A stretch of DNA of 64,000 nt from Nitrospirillum amazonense. GTDB taxonomy: Bacteria; Pseudomonadota; Alphaproteobacteria; Azospirillales; Azospirillaceae. The notes below the pieces were generated by a model. That model did no database searches and was not told where the DNA came from. It saw only the letters and a list, made by a program, of their open reading frames with translations. The DNA is taken from contig NZ_VITN01000011.1 in NCBI RefSeq assembly GCF_007828045.1, forward strand, positions 124,001 to 188,000, read 5' to 3'. Position 1 is the stretch's first letter. Each line of letters starts with the position of its first letter. The position numbers and the translations under genes are program-made. Of the stretch, positions 17,879-28,188 are shown in pieces.

Positions 17879-18544
17879 ATGCCTTTAAAGCATTATTGGA
17901 TATACTCGCTGCTGTTGACAGGCATCCTCATAGCAATTCCTGCTATCGCGAAGTCCAACGGCCAGCAGGACATAAGCTCCAACCTCATCGCTCTTTCCCA
18001 GCTCGCGGATGCTGCTGGCCGGTCCCCAGCCGAACGGTTCGCTGAAGATGCCGCCGATTGCAATCCCGCAGTCGTCGACGCTGCCATCGCGGATGGCATC
18101 AACGTCGATACCATCTCGGATCCCGACAAGATGGCCTTGGACTTGCCCGGCGGCAGCACGGCGCTGTCTCGGCTGGCCGGCGCTTATTGCAAAACGGAAG
18201 CTGACCGGATCGCCACGGCCAAACGGCTACTTGCTTACGGTGCCGACCCCAATCATCAAGACGTCGTTGGGGCCACGCCCTTGTTCGAAGTTCGTAACGT
18301 GACGCTTCTGAACTTACTGCTGGCAGCAGGGGCTGATTTCTCGATCAAGGACAAACATGGGGAGACCGCCATCCTCACCACCGTGAGTGATGCTGTGGCA
18401 TTGCGCTTGTTGCAGGTTGGCACCAATCCGGACGGGGTTGATTTTCGCGGCAACACCCTGGCCCAACGTGCAGCAGACTACCATATGCGCCGCACCCTCC
18501 GTTGGTTGAAGGTCCATCGGAGGGTTCCTCCAGCCACCCAATAA
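17879..18544 (+). CDS. Secreted ankyrin-repeat protein
   Basis: 221-aa protein with an N-terminal hydrophobic signal segment (MPLKHYWIYSLLLTGILIAI, likely cleaved near AIAKS). Ankyrin-type repeats follow: AKRLLAYGADPNHQDVVGAT, LLNLLLAAGADFSIKDKHGE, and a degenerate third unit ending in GNTLAQRAADYHMR. It is probably a periplasmic or secreted protein-binding domain with no enzymatic motif. ATG at 17879 is preferred over a GTG 12 codons upstream because it begins the signal peptide. It is alone on the plus strand between eno and kdsA, and its codons and flanks are visibly less GC-rich, suggesting insertion into a conserved housekeeping stretch. Confidence 0.78.
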   Translation: MPLKHYWIYSLLLTGILIAIPAIAKSNGQQDISSNLIALSQLADAAGRSPAERFAEDAADCNPAVVDAAIADGINVDTISDPDKMALDLPGGSTALSRLAGAYCKTEADRIATAKRLLAYGADPNHQDVVGATPLFEVRNVTLLNLLLAAGADFSIKDKHGETAILTTVSDAVALRLLQVGTNPDGVDFRGNTLAQRAADYHMRRTLRWLKVHRRVPPATQ

Positions 18545-18611
18545 TGAAGCACCGACGGCAGGTCACCCCGCCGCCGGTCGGTCATTCAAACCCGATGGCC
18601 GAAACCGCCGA

Positions 18612-19451
18612 TCAGAAGATCGGGTTGGCCTTGGCGATGCGGTCGATGGCGACCATGGTTTCCAGCAGGGCCGGCAGATCCTTCAGCTTGACCATGTTGG
18701 GGCCGTCGCTGGGGGCGCAGTCGGGATTTTCATGGGTTTCCATGAAGACGGCGGCCACGCCCACGGCCAGGGCGGCGCGGGCCATCACCGGCACGAACTC
18801 GCGCTGGCCGCCGCTGGTGGTGCCCTGCCCGCCCGGCTGCTGCACGGAATGGGTGGCGTCCATCACCACCGGATAGCCCGTCTGCGCCATGATGGGCAGG
18901 CTGCGCATGTCGCTGACCAGGGTGTTGTAACCGAAGCTGGCGCCGCGCTCGCACAGCAGGATGTTCTCGTTGCCGGTGGAGGCGATCTTGGCCGCCACGT
19001 TCTTCATGTCCCAGGGCGCCAGGAACTGGCCCTTCTTCACGTTGATGACCTTGCCGGTCTCGCCGGCGGCCAGCAGCAGGTCGGTCTGGCGGCAGAGGAA
19101 GGCCGGAATCTGCAGCACGTCCACCACCTCGGCCACGGGGGCGCACTGCTCCGCCGTGTGCACGTCGGTTAGGACGGGGCAGCCGAACGTCTCCCGCACC
19201 TCGGCCAGGATGGGCAGGCTCTTCTCCATGCCCAGGCCGCGCGCGGTGCTGACCGACGTGCGGTTGGCCTTGTCGAAGCTGGTCTTGTAGACGAGGCCGA
19301 TGCCCAGCTTGGCGGTGATCTCCACCAGGGCGTGGCTCATCTCCAGCGCGTGCGCGCGGCTTTCCAGCTGGCAGGGGCCGGCGATCAGCATGAAGGGCTT
19401 GTCGTTGGCCACGTCCAGGTCGCGGATGCGGACGGTGCGGATGTCGGTCAT
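18612..19451 (-). CDS. kdsA: 3-deoxy-8-phosphooctulonate synthase
   Basis: Condenses phosphoenolpyruvate with arabinose 5-phosphate to give KDO 8-phosphate, the precursor of the inner lipopolysaccharide core. 279 aa, with [10 protein letters not shown] near residue 22, [13 protein letters not shown] near 55, and the C-terminal [12 protein letters not shown] segment. AGGAG lies just before the ATG at 19451. An intrinsic terminator ends only about eight bases upstream of that Shine-Dalgarno sequence. Confidence 0.97.
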   Translation of the reverse strand: MTDIRTVRIRDLDVANDKPFMLIAGPCQLESRAHALEMSHALVEITAKLGIGLVYKTSFDKANRTSVSTARGLGMEKSLPILAEVRETFGCPVLTDVHTAEQCAPVAEVVDVLQIPAFLCRQTDLLLAAGETGKVINVKKGQFLAPWDMKNVAAKIASTGNENILLCERGASFGYNTLVSDMRSLPIMAQTGYPVVMDATHSVQQPGGQGTTSGGQREFVPVMARAALAVGVAAVFMETHENPDCAPSDGPNMVKLKDLPALLETMVAIDRIAKANPIF

Positions 19452-19469
19452 GGGTGGGCTCCTAAAACC

Positions 19470-19499
19470 AAAAAGGCCGCCGCTCGTGACGCGGCGGCC
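19470..19499 (-). terminator. Intrinsic terminator between pyrG and kdsA
   Basis: On the minus strand GGCCGCCGC (19499-19491) pairs perfectly with GCGGCGGCC (19483-19475) across a 7-base loop, followed by TTTTT (19474-19470). The kdsA Shine-Dalgarno AGGAG begins eight bases later. It can end pyrG transcripts or act as an attenuator in the kdsA leader. Confidence 0.82.
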
Positions 19500-19533
19500 C
19501 CTGGGGACTCTATGTTGCCCTCAGGCGCCGGAC

Positions 19534-19624
19534 GCCGGCATCCGCCGGCTTGGCTTACGGACCTCACGGTCCGGGCCGGCCGTCGCCGGCCTCCCTTGGC
19601 CTGGATCTGAAACCCATGCCAAGG
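19534..19624. other. Run of four perfect hairpins in the pyrG-kdsA gap
   Basis: Four consecutive inverted repeats fill the gap after pyrG: GCCGGC-ATCC-GCCGGC (19534-19549), CGGACC-TCAC-GGTCCG (19558-19573), GGCCGGC-CGTC-GCCGGCC (19574-19591), and CCTTGGC...GCCAAGG (19594-19624). Three have four-base loops. The tract is followed by the terminator at 19470-19499, so any mRNA entering kdsA from upstream passes five hairpins. Confidence 0.6.
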
Positions 19625-19643
19625 GTTATACGGGCGTCGCCGC

Positions 19644-21281
<1,638 letters not shown>

Positions 21282-21380
21282 CTAGTTTAGCTAAAGGCCG
21301 CATGTCGGGCCAACGCGAATGCGCCGGCCCCCCGAATTGAAAGAGGCGGCTTTCGCCGCCTCCGTTAGTGTCGCCCGCCT

Positions 21381-21812
21381 TTACTGGCCGGTCGGAACTT
21401 TGGGCTCGCCAGAGGTGGGAGCCGGAGAGGTGGTCGCCGGTGCCGGCTGCTGCGCCGCTGGAGCGCCAGTGGGGGCCGCCGGCTGGTCGCCGGAGGGCAC
21501 GGCGCCAGGCACGGCACCCGGAGCGGGCGTGGCCGGGGCCGGAGCGGCGGTGGCCGGCAGCTTGTCGAACACCGAATCATGGTGCGTGGCCGCACGGTTC
21601 AGCAGGGCCAGCACCAGGCTGGTCACCAGGAAGGCGCCGAACAGGATGGAGGTGGTGCGGGTCAGCAGGTTGGCGCTGCCCCGGGCCGTCATGAAGCCGC
21701 CCATGGTGCCGCCGCCCATGCCCAGCCCGCCGCCCTCAGAGCGCTGGACCAGGACGACACCGACCAGCGCGATGCCGATCAGAATGTGCAAAACCAGGAC
21801 GACGGTGGACAT
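21381..21812 (-). CDS. secG: Preprotein translocase subunit SecG
   Basis: Small inner-membrane subunit of the SecYEG channel. Two transmembrane segments (residues 3-22 and about 52-70) flank the conserved cytosolic loop VQRSEGGGLGMGGG. The C-terminal 60 residues form an Ala/Pro-rich tail (ATAAPAPATPAPG...), an extension common in alphaproteobacterial SecG. It lies between tpiA and pyrG. Confidence 0.93.
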   Translation of the reverse strand: MSTVVLVLHILIGIALVGVVLVQRSEGGGLGMGGGTMGGFMTARGSANLLTRTTSILFGAFLVTSLVLALLNRAATHHDSVFDKLPATAAPAPATPAPGAVPGAVPSGDQPAAPTGAPAAQQPAPATTSPAPTSGEPKVPTGQ

Positions 21813-21954
21813 CGAAGCAGCAATCCTATCCAGCAGGCCAAACGCTTGGTTCAGACCAAAAGTTGGTTATGGCAAAACATGAAATAGCCGGCCGCCCCGT
21901 CCGGGGGCGGCCGACCTGCTCGCGCATCTCTTTACCCAGTCCGAACCCGGGGCG

Positions 21955-22704
21955 CTAGCGGCAAGTTTCCGCGATGGCCCAGAATTCGTCCGCCTTCAAG
22001 CTGGCGCCGCCGACCAGCGCCCCGTCCACATCGTCGATGTGCAACAGGCTGGCCGCGTTGTCCGGCTTAACGGAACCGCCATATAAGATGCGCACCGCGT
22101 CCGGCTGATCAACCAGCGTTGCGAGACGTCCCCTGATCATGGAATGCATGGCTGCCACGTCCCTGGGCGTGGGCGTGCGCCCCGTGCCGATGGCCCAGAC
22201 GGGCTCATAGGCCACCACGGTGTTGGCCGCCGTGGCGCCCTCGGGCATGGAATCGTCCACCATGCGGGCGATGACGTCCATGGCCCGGCCGGCGTCGCGC
22301 TCGGCCTCCGTCTCACCCACGCAGACGATGGCGATCAGGCCGGCGCGGTGGGCGGCGGCGGCCTTGGCCCTCACCTCCACGCTCTGCTCGCCATGGCCCT
22401 GCCGCCGCTCGGAATGGCCGACGATGACGTACCGGCAGCCGGCGTCGGCCAGCATGGGGGCCCCGATGTCCCCGGTGTGGGCCCCCGAATCCTTGCCATG
22501 GCAATCCTGGCCGCCGACGCTGACCGGCGCGTCGGACACGGCCTGGACCACGGTGTGGATGAGGGTGGCGGGCGGACACAACAGCATGTCGAAGGCGACG
22601 TCACCCGCCCCCAGCATGCGGCCGGCGAGGTCGGAGGCCAATGCCGTCCCCCCTTCCCTCAGCCCATGCATCTTCCAATTACCGACAATGAATTTGCGGC
22701 GCAT
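21955..22704 (-). CDS. tpiA: Triosephosphate isomerase
   Basis: Interconverts dihydroxyacetone phosphate and glyceraldehyde 3-phosphate. The 249-aa protein has the N-terminal FIVGNWKMHG with the catalytic lysine, YVIVGHSERR with the catalytic histidine, AYEPVWAIGTG with the catalytic glutamate, and LYGGSVKPDN. ATG at 22704 is chosen because it gives the family start MRRKFIVGNWKM and has GGGGAG and AAGGA upstream. It is divergent from ppiD across a 327-base gap. Confidence 0.97.
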   Translation of the reverse strand: MRRKFIVGNWKMHGLREGGTALASDLAGRMLGAGDVAFDMLLCPPATLIHTVVQAVSDAPVSVGGQDCHGKDSGAHTGDIGAPMLADAGCRYVIVGHSERRQGHGEQSVEVRAKAAAAHRAGLIAIVCVGETEAERDAGRAMDVIARMVDDSMPEGATAANTVVAYEPVWAIGTGRTPTPRDVAAMHSMIRGRLATLVDQPDAVRILYGGSVKPDNAASLLHIDDVDGALVGGASLKADEFWAIAETCR

Positions 22705-23031
22705 TTCCTTTGTTCTCCCCGAGTTTAACGCACTCAAAAGGGAAGCATCCGCGCGGCGGCCTTTTAGGTTTGGGTGGCCCACCTTGTCACGGTTGTCCCT
22801 GTCGTCATGCTGTAACAGTCATGGGCCGGCATTTCCATGATTCAGGCCGTGACAAGACGGTGAATCGGCACGCCCGGCCCATGCGCCCCGGCCTATGCGC
22901 GTCGCCCGCCCAACCATCTATTGCCGCCCCCGCCCCCTGCTTCTATGATGCCGCGCCCTGACGGGAGGGTGGGATATCCGGGCCCCAGGCCCCGTCCCAC
23001 TGACAAGCAATTCGCAAGACGCAGCAGGCAC
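22705..23031. promoter_or_regulatory. tpiA/ppiD divergent intergenic region with a long inverted repeat
   Basis: No protein gene is seen in these 327 bases. The arms CTTGTCACGG (22783-22792) and CCGTGACAAG (22847-22856) are perfect 10-base inverted repeats 54 bases apart, and the interval contains a second small palindrome, CTGTAACAG. Promoters for both flanking genes must lie here, but no convincing -35/-10 pair stands out. Confidence 0.4.
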
Positions 23032-24915
23032 ATGCTTCAGTTCATCCGCAAATTCTCGGGCTCGTGGTTCTCCAAGATCCTGTTCGTGTTCCTGATCATC
23101 AGTTTCGGGATCTGGGGTGTGGGCCGGGTGGGCACCACCGTCAGTGACCAAGCTGTGGCCCGGGTGGGTGACACCGAGATCACCCCGCAGGATGTGGACC
23201 GCGCCTTCCGCCAGCAGATGAACCGGCTGCGCCAGACCATGGGGCCGGAACTGACGGCCGAGCAGGCCAAGCAGATGGGTCTGATGCGCGCGGCGCTGCA
23301 GGATGAGATCCAGCGCGCCCTGATCAAGCAGGCGACGCACGACTTTGGCCTGCGCGTCTCGGAGCAGGCGGCGGCGCGGAAGATCGCCGAGATGCCGGTG
23401 TTCAAGGACAAGTCCGGCCAGTTCGATCCCCTGCTGATGCGGGCCCTGCTGCGCCAGAACCAGATCTCGGAGGATGAGATCGTCAGCGAGGTGCGCGAGG
23501 ACATGGCCCGCACCGAGGTGACGGAGGCCCTGGCCGCCGGCATCCGCGTGCCGCAGGCCCTGGCCCGCGACCTGGTGCGCTACCGCGGCGAGCAGCGCGG
23601 GGCAGAGACGCTGTTCGTGGCCGACAAGGCCATGCCGGACCCGGGCACGCCCGACCAGGCGGCGCTGGAGGCCTTCCACAAGGCCCAGGCCGCGCGCTAC
23701 ACCGCGCCGGAATACCGCGCCCTGACCGTGGTCACACTGTCTACCGACGCCATCGCCAAGACCGAGGAGGTCAGCGATGAGGACCTGAAGAAGGCCTATG
23801 ACGCCCGGTCCAAGGAATTCGTGAAGCCGGAACGCCGTGACCTGGACCAGGTGCTGGTCGATACCAAGGAGCAGGCGGACAAGGTGGCGCAGGCCGCCGC
23901 CGGCGGCAAGTCGCTGGCCGACGCCGCCAAGGCCGCCGGCGTGTCCATGCTGCCGCTGGCCAACATCACCAAGGCGGATCTGCCGGCCGAGTTGCAGGAC
24001 ATCGCCTTCTCCCTGCCCCAGGGCAAGGTGTCGGAGCCGGTGAAGAGCGGTTTCGGCTGGCACGTCGTCGCCGTCACCAAGATCGTCCCCGGCAGCACCC
24101 AGACCCTGGACCAAGTGAAGGCCCAGCTGGTGGAGCAGGTGAAGGCCGAGCGCGCCACCGACCAGCTGTACGACCTGTCGAACAAGCTGGACGACGCCAT
24201 CTCCGGCGGCGCCTCGCTGGAGGAAGCCGCCAAGAAGGTGGACGCGGCGGTGACCAAGATCGCCGCCGTGGACCGCGAGGGCAAGGACCCCGCCGGCAAG
24301 CCGGTGACCGGCCTGGCCGTCCCCATCGCCAAGGTGGTGCAGACCGCCTTCGGCCTGGCCTCGGGCGACAACAGCAGCACCACCGAGGGCGAGCGCAACA
24401 AGAGCTATTTCGCCGTGCGCGTGGACAGCGTGCAGGCCCCGGCCCTGAAGCCGCTGGACCAGGTGAAGGATCAGGTCATCGCCGATTGGAAATCCTCCAA
24501 GCGCGACGAGGCCGCCAAGGCCAAGGCCAAGGACATCGCCGACAAGCTGAAGGCCGGCGCCACGCCGGAGCAGGTGGCCAAGGAGACGGGCGCCGTCTAC
24601 ACCCGCCAGCCGCCCGTGGGCCGCACCCCGCCCAAGGATAGCCCCCTGACGCCGGAACTGGTGGACGCCCTGTTCACCCTGAAGCCGGGTGAAGTCACCA
24701 CCGGCGCCGCCGCCGACGGCCAGATGGTCGTGCGCCTGGCGGCGCTGGTGCCCATGCCGGAACCGCTGCTGGCCGACCGCGCCACGGTGGCGGCGAGGCA
24801 GCTGCGCGACGGCGTGGCCGGCGACCTCTACGTCCAGTTCCTGGACGCCCTGCGCCAGCGCTATCGCATCACCGAGAACCGGACGCTGCTGCAGCGCCTT
24901 GAACACCAGGAGTAA
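23032..24915 (+). CDS. ppiD: Periplasmic folding chaperone / peptidyl-prolyl isomerase PpiD-like
   Basis: Inner-membrane-anchored periplasmic folding factor (SurA_N and parvulin-type PPIC domains). The 627-aa protein has a short cytosolic N terminus, one transmembrane helix (about residues 14-32, FSKILFVFLIISFGIWGVG), a SurA-like N-terminal domain from VARVGDTEITPQDVD to about 190, and a rotamase region at about 265-375 (SKEFVKPERRDLDQVLV ... GFGWHVVAVTKI). Charged helical segments follow. The start at 23032 gives MLQFIRKFSG, typical of alphaproteobacterial PpiD. trpE begins six bases after its stop. Confidence 0.92.
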   Translation: MLQFIRKFSGSWFSKILFVFLIISFGIWGVGRVGTTVSDQAVARVGDTEITPQDVDRAFRQQMNRLRQTMGPELTAEQAKQMGLMRAALQDEIQRALIKQATHDFGLRVSEQAAARKIAEMPVFKDKSGQFDPLLMRALLRQNQISEDEIVSEVREDMARTEVTEALAAGIRVPQALARDLVRYRGEQRGAETLFVADKAMPDPGTPDQAALEAFHKAQAARYTAPEYRALTVVTLSTDAIAKTEEVSDEDLKKAYDARSKEFVKPERRDLDQVLVDTKEQADKVAQAAAGGKSLADAAKAAGVSMLPLANITKADLPAELQDIAFSLPQGKVSEPVKSGFGWHVVAVTKIVPGSTQTLDQVKAQLVEQVKAERATDQLYDLSNKLDDAISGGASLEEAAKKVDAAVTKIAAVDREGKDPAGKPVTGLAVPIAKVVQTAFGLASGDNSSTTEGERNKSYFAVRVDSVQAPALKPLDQVKDQVIADWKSSKRDEAAKAKAKDIADKLKAGATPEQVAKETGAVYTRQPPVGRTPPKDSPLTPELVDALFTLKPGEVTTGAAADGQMVVRLAALVPMPEPLLADRATVAARQLRDGVAGDLYVQFLDALRQRYRITENRTLLQRLEHQE

Positions 24916-24921
24916 GGCGTC

Positions 24922-26448
24922 GTGACCCCCTTCCCCGATGAGACGGCCTTCGGCACGGCGTACGCCGCGGGCCAGGCGCAGGTCGTCTGGACGCGGCTGG
25001 TCAGCGACCTGGAGACGCCCGTCGCCGCCATGCTGAAGCTGGCGCAAGGGCGCCCGTTCTCCTTCCTGTTGGAATCGGTCACCGGCGGCTCCGTCCGCGG
25101 CCGCTATTCCCTGATCGGGCTGAAGCCCGACCTGATCTGGAAGAGCAAGGGGACCCAGGCCTGGATCAACCGGCGGGCCGCCACCGACCCGACCGCGTTC
25201 GAGCCCTTGTCCGCCGCCCCGCTGGACGCCCTGGCCGATGTGCTGGAGGAGAGCCGCATCGACCTGCCGGCCCACCTGCCGCCCATGTCGGCCGGCCTGT
25301 TCGGCTATCTGGGCTACGACATGGTCCGGCTGATGGAAAAGCTGCCGGAGAAGAACCGCGACGCCCTGGGGGTGGAGGATGCCGTGCTCATCCGCCCCAC
25401 CATCATGGCCATCTTCGACAGCATCGAGAATGTGGTCACCCTGGTGACCCCGGTGCGCCCCCAGGCCAGCGTGTCGGCGGAGGCCGCCTACCTCGCCGCC
25501 AAGGAACGCCTGGCCGACGCCATGGCCGACCTGGACCGGCCGCTGCCGGTGGGGCACGACGCGGCGGGCGAGATCGAGGTTCTGCCCGACCCCTCGTCCA
25601 ACGTCAGCCGCGCCGACTATCACGCCATGGTGGAGAAGGCGAAGGAGTATATCCGCGCCGGCGACATCTTCCAGGTGGTGCCCAGCCAGCGCTTCTCCGT
25701 GCCCTTCGCCTTGCCGCCCTTCGCGCTGTACCGCGCGCTGCGCCGCATCAACCCCTCGCCCTTCCTGTTCTTCCTGGATTTCGGCGACCTGGCGGTCGTG
25801 GGTTCCAGCCCGGAGATCCTGGTGCGGCTGCGCGACGACACCGTCACCATCCGCCCCATCGCCGGCACCCGCCGCCGCGGCAAGACCCCGGCGGAGGACA
25901 AGGAACTGGAGGCCGACCTGCTGGCCGACCCCAAGGAGCTGTCAGAGCACCTGATGCTGCTGGATTTGGGGCGCAACGACGTGGGCCGGGTGGCCGAGGT
26001 GGGCACTGTCACGGTGACCGAGCGCTTCACCATCGAGCACTATTCCCACGTGATGCACATCGTCTCCAACGTCGAGGGCAAGCTGGACAAGTCCCGCTTC
26101 AATGCCATCAACGCCTTGGTGGGCGGCTTCCCCGCCGGCACGGTCTCCGGCGCGCCCAAGGTGCGCGCCATGGAGATCATCGAGGAGCTGGAGGGCACCC
26201 GCCGCGGCATCTACGGCGGCTGCATCGGCTACTTCGCCGCCAACGGCACCATGGACACCTGCATCGCGCTCCGCACCGCCGTCATCAAGGACGGCGTCAT
26301 GCACGTCCAGGCGGGCGGCGGCGTGGTGGCGGACAGCGATCCCGAGGCCGAGTACCAGGAGACGGTGAACAAGGCCAAGGCCCTGTTCAAAGCCGCCGAG
26401 GAAGCCGTGCGCTACGCCCAGGAAAAACGCTCGACGCGGAACATCTGA
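24922..26448 (+). CDS. trpE: Anthranilate synthase component I
   Basis: Makes anthranilate from chorismate, using ammonia supplied by TrpG. The 508-aa protein has the N-terminal tryptophan-site element LLESVTGG...RYSLIG and the chorismate-binding domain with RPIAGTRRRG, GRNDVGRVA, TVSGAPKVRAMEII and the CIALRTA segment. It starts with GTG at 24922, preceded by AGGAG. Because ppiD ends six bases upstream, no separate trp leader is present here. It is separated from trpGDC by two minus-strand genes. Confidence 0.97.
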   Translation: MTPFPDETAFGTAYAAGQAQVVWTRLVSDLETPVAAMLKLAQGRPFSFLLESVTGGSVRGRYSLIGLKPDLIWKSKGTQAWINRRAATDPTAFEPLSAAPLDALADVLEESRIDLPAHLPPMSAGLFGYLGYDMVRLMEKLPEKNRDALGVEDAVLIRPTIMAIFDSIENVVTLVTPVRPQASVSAEAAYLAAKERLADAMADLDRPLPVGHDAAGEIEVLPDPSSNVSRADYHAMVEKAKEYIRAGDIFQVVPSQRFSVPFALPPFALYRALRRINPSPFLFFLDFGDLAVVGSSPEILVRLRDDTVTIRPIAGTRRRGKTPAEDKELEADLLADPKELSEHLMLLDLGRNDVGRVAEVGTVTVTERFTIEHYSHVMHIVSNVEGKLDKSRFNAINALVGGFPAGTVSGAPKVRAMEIIEELEGTRRGIYGGCIGYFAANGTMDTCIALRTAVIKDGVMHVQAGGGVVADSDPEAEYQETVNKAKALFKAAEEAVRYAQEKRSTRNI

Positions 26449-26469
26449 GGTGTGCTCCGGCGCACCATG

Positions 26470-26505
26470 AAAAAGGGCGGTCCCGACGGGCCGCCCTTTT
26501 TCATT
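26470..26505 (+). terminator. Intrinsic terminator after trpE
   Basis: AAAAAGGGCGG (26470-26480) pairs perfectly with CCGCCCTTTTT (26491-26501) across a 10-base loop. The A/T flanks also let it work on the minus strand, so it may be bidirectional and end the facing HMA gene too. Confidence 0.9.
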
Positions 26506-26569
26506 CAGGCCGCCAAAGCCGCCATGGCCTTCTTAAGTGGCCCCGCCAGCGAGCCGACATGATCGGAAG

Positions 26570-26773
26570 TCAGGCCGGGCCGATGAAGTCGAAGCCGGCA
26601 TCCTCCACGGCGCCCTTCACCTGGCCGACGTCGGCCGGGCCGGTGACGGTCACCACGCCCGCGTCCACGTCCACGGCCACCTCGGCCATGGGCACCACGG
26701 CCTGGATGGCCTTGGTCACCGACCGGGCACAGCCTTGGCAGGTCATGCCGTCGATTCGATAAGACGCGTTCAT
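26570..26773 (-). CDS. Heavy-metal-associated (HMA) domain protein, copper chaperone-like
   Basis: 67-aa single-domain protein with the metal site MTCQGC near residue 10 in a ferredoxin-like HMA fold, ending AGFDFIGPA. Similar proteins (CopZ/Atx1) carry Cu(I) to P-type ATPases. No ATPase or copper regulator is nearby, so the partner is unknown. ATG at 26773 gives a normal-length CopZ-like protein; a longer frame upstream has no family support. Confidence 0.85.
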   Translation of the reverse strand: MNASYRIDGMTCQGCARSVTKAIQAVVPMAEVAVDVDAGVVTVTGPADVGQVKGAVEDAGFDFIGPA

Positions 26774-26827
26774 CTCGTTCTCCACACGCCATGGCCGGCC
26801 ATCAGGACGCGGCCCATCAAGCAATTA

Positions 26828-27943
26828 TTAGGTGCCGCCCGGCGGCGGCGCTATGACGGACGTCAATGGCACCAAGACAAAGCCCTTGGCCGCCAGGGTG
26901 GGCAGCCAATGCTCCAGCGCCGTCAGGGTGACGTCGTGCGGGTGGCCGATGGCGACGGCGGTGCCGTGGCGGCGGGCCACCTCCTCCACCTTGGCCAGCA
27001 TGGCCTGCACCGCCTTGGGCGACTGGTCGTCGTCCAGGAAGACGTCGCGGCTGACCAGCGGCAAATGGTAGCGCGCGGCCAGTTCGGGCCCCTTGGTGTC
27101 GGGCGTGGTCCGGCTGTCCAGGAACATCAGGCCGCGGCGGGACAGTTCCGCCAGCACGATGGACAGCTTGCCCTCGTCGGCCGTGAAGCGGCTGCCCATG
27201 TGGTTGTTGATGCCGACATAGCCGTCGAACGACGCGAGGTCCGCTTCCAGGCGCCGCTGTATTTCCTCATCGCCAAGATTCACGGTCAGGGCACCGGGGC
27301 CGGGGTCGGCCTTGCCCACCGGCTCCATGGGCACGTGCACGATCAGCTCATGCCCCGCCGCCCGCGCCGCCCGTGTCTGGTCGGCCAGGTCGTGGGCGTA
27401 GGGCAGCCACGCGGTGGTGACCGGGCCGGGCAGTGCCACGGCGCGGGTGGAGCGGGGCCGGTCCACGCCCAGATCATCGATCACCAGCACGATGCGGGCA
27501 TGCGCGGCACCGGGCGTGGGCGCCGCCATCTGGGGCGACGGCACCGCGTTGCGTCGCCAAGCGGCGCCGGCCTTGCCCGTTTCCGGCTTGCTTGGCTCAG
27601 CCTTGGGCGCCTCGGCCTTGGGCAGCGCAGCCGGCGCTTCGGCATGCTGTTCCGGCGGCGGTGCCACGGGCGGGGCGGATGGCGTGCCGGGCGGGCGGGG
27701 GCCCGTCTTGGTTGGTCCGGATGGGACGGGCGCGGTCGCCACCGCGGGCTTGTGCGGATGGCGGTTGCCCAGCACATAGGCGCCCAGCAGGGCGACGATG
27801 GCCGTGAGGCCGACGATGCCGGCCAGCTGCGCCCGGGTCAGGCTGATCCGGGTGCCCTTGCGCCGGCGCGCGGGCGCACGCTTGGGGGGGCCTTTCCGGC
27901 CGGGCCGTCCCAGCGGCGGCGGGGGAGTGACGCGCCGGGGCAT
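26828..27943 (-). CDS. Divergent polysaccharide deacetylase family protein (YibQ-like)
   Basis: 371 aa. A basic Pro/Arg-rich N terminus is followed by one transmembrane segment (about residues 38-57, AQLAGIVGLTAIVALLGAYV), a Pro/Ala/Lys-rich linker to about 150, and a DUF610/YibQ domain starting IVLVIDDLGVDR. Key segments are VHVPMEP, GINNHMGSRFTAD and AIGHPH, the divergent metal-site motifs of this NodB-like family. Probably an anchored periplasmic carbohydrate-active or envelope protein. Its ATG overlaps the stop of a short leader ORF (TGATG). Confidence 0.85.
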   Translation of the reverse strand: MPRRVTPPPPLGRPGRKGPPKRAPARRRKGTRISLTRAQLAGIVGLTAIVALLGAYVLGNRHPHKPAVATAPVPSGPTKTGPRPPGTPSAPPVAPPPEQHAEAPAALPKAEAPKAEPSKPETGKAGAAWRRNAVPSPQMAAPTPGAAHARIVLVIDDLGVDRPRSTRAVALPGPVTTAWLPYAHDLADQTRAARAAGHELIVHVPMEPVGKADPGPGALTVNLGDEEIQRRLEADLASFDGYVGINNHMGSRFTADEGKLSIVLAELSRRGLMFLDSRTTPDTKGPELAARYHLPLVSRDVFLDDDQSPKAVQAMLAKVEEVARRHGTAVAIGHPHDVTLTALEHWLPTLAAKGFVLVPLTSVIAPPPGGT

Positions 27944-27987
27944 CAGCGGGCCCCGATGGCGGGAGCGGACGCGGTGGAAACGGTCAT
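27943..27987 (-). CDS. Short leader ORF coupled to the yibQ-like gene
   Basis: Reading from ATG at 27987 gives the 14-residue peptide MTVSTASAPAIGAR and a TGA that shares one base with the ATG of the downstream deacetylase-family gene (TGATG). An AAGGGACAGG ribosome binding site precedes this ORF, while the downstream gene has no clear one of its own. The arrangement suggests translational coupling, inferred only from layout. The alternative is that the downstream gene is initiated without a leader. Confidence 0.45.
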   Translation of the reverse strand: MTVSTASAPAIGAR

Positions 27988-28188
27988 GCCTGTCCCTTGA
28001 AGAAGCACCGGCCGCGTTTCGCCGACCGGCCCCCACTAGTGCTACAGCGCCGGCGCACTGGCAATCTCCTAGGCGGCTTATGCCGCTTATCGGATCCGCG
28101 CCCAATCCGGTTGCCCTGCGCGCGGCCTCGGGACTAGTGTAGGCCACCTTTGGCCACGTCCAATTCCCCCCGAACGGGTTCCCAGATC

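Noticed and set aside
24916-24921. A trp attenuator in front of trpE
   Set aside because: ppiD ends six bases before the trpE start, leaving no space for a leader peptide and alternative hairpins.
22918-25623. A 901-codon minus-strand frame
   Set aside because: Antisense to ppiD and trpE, both secure genes; composition is typical of a shadow frame.
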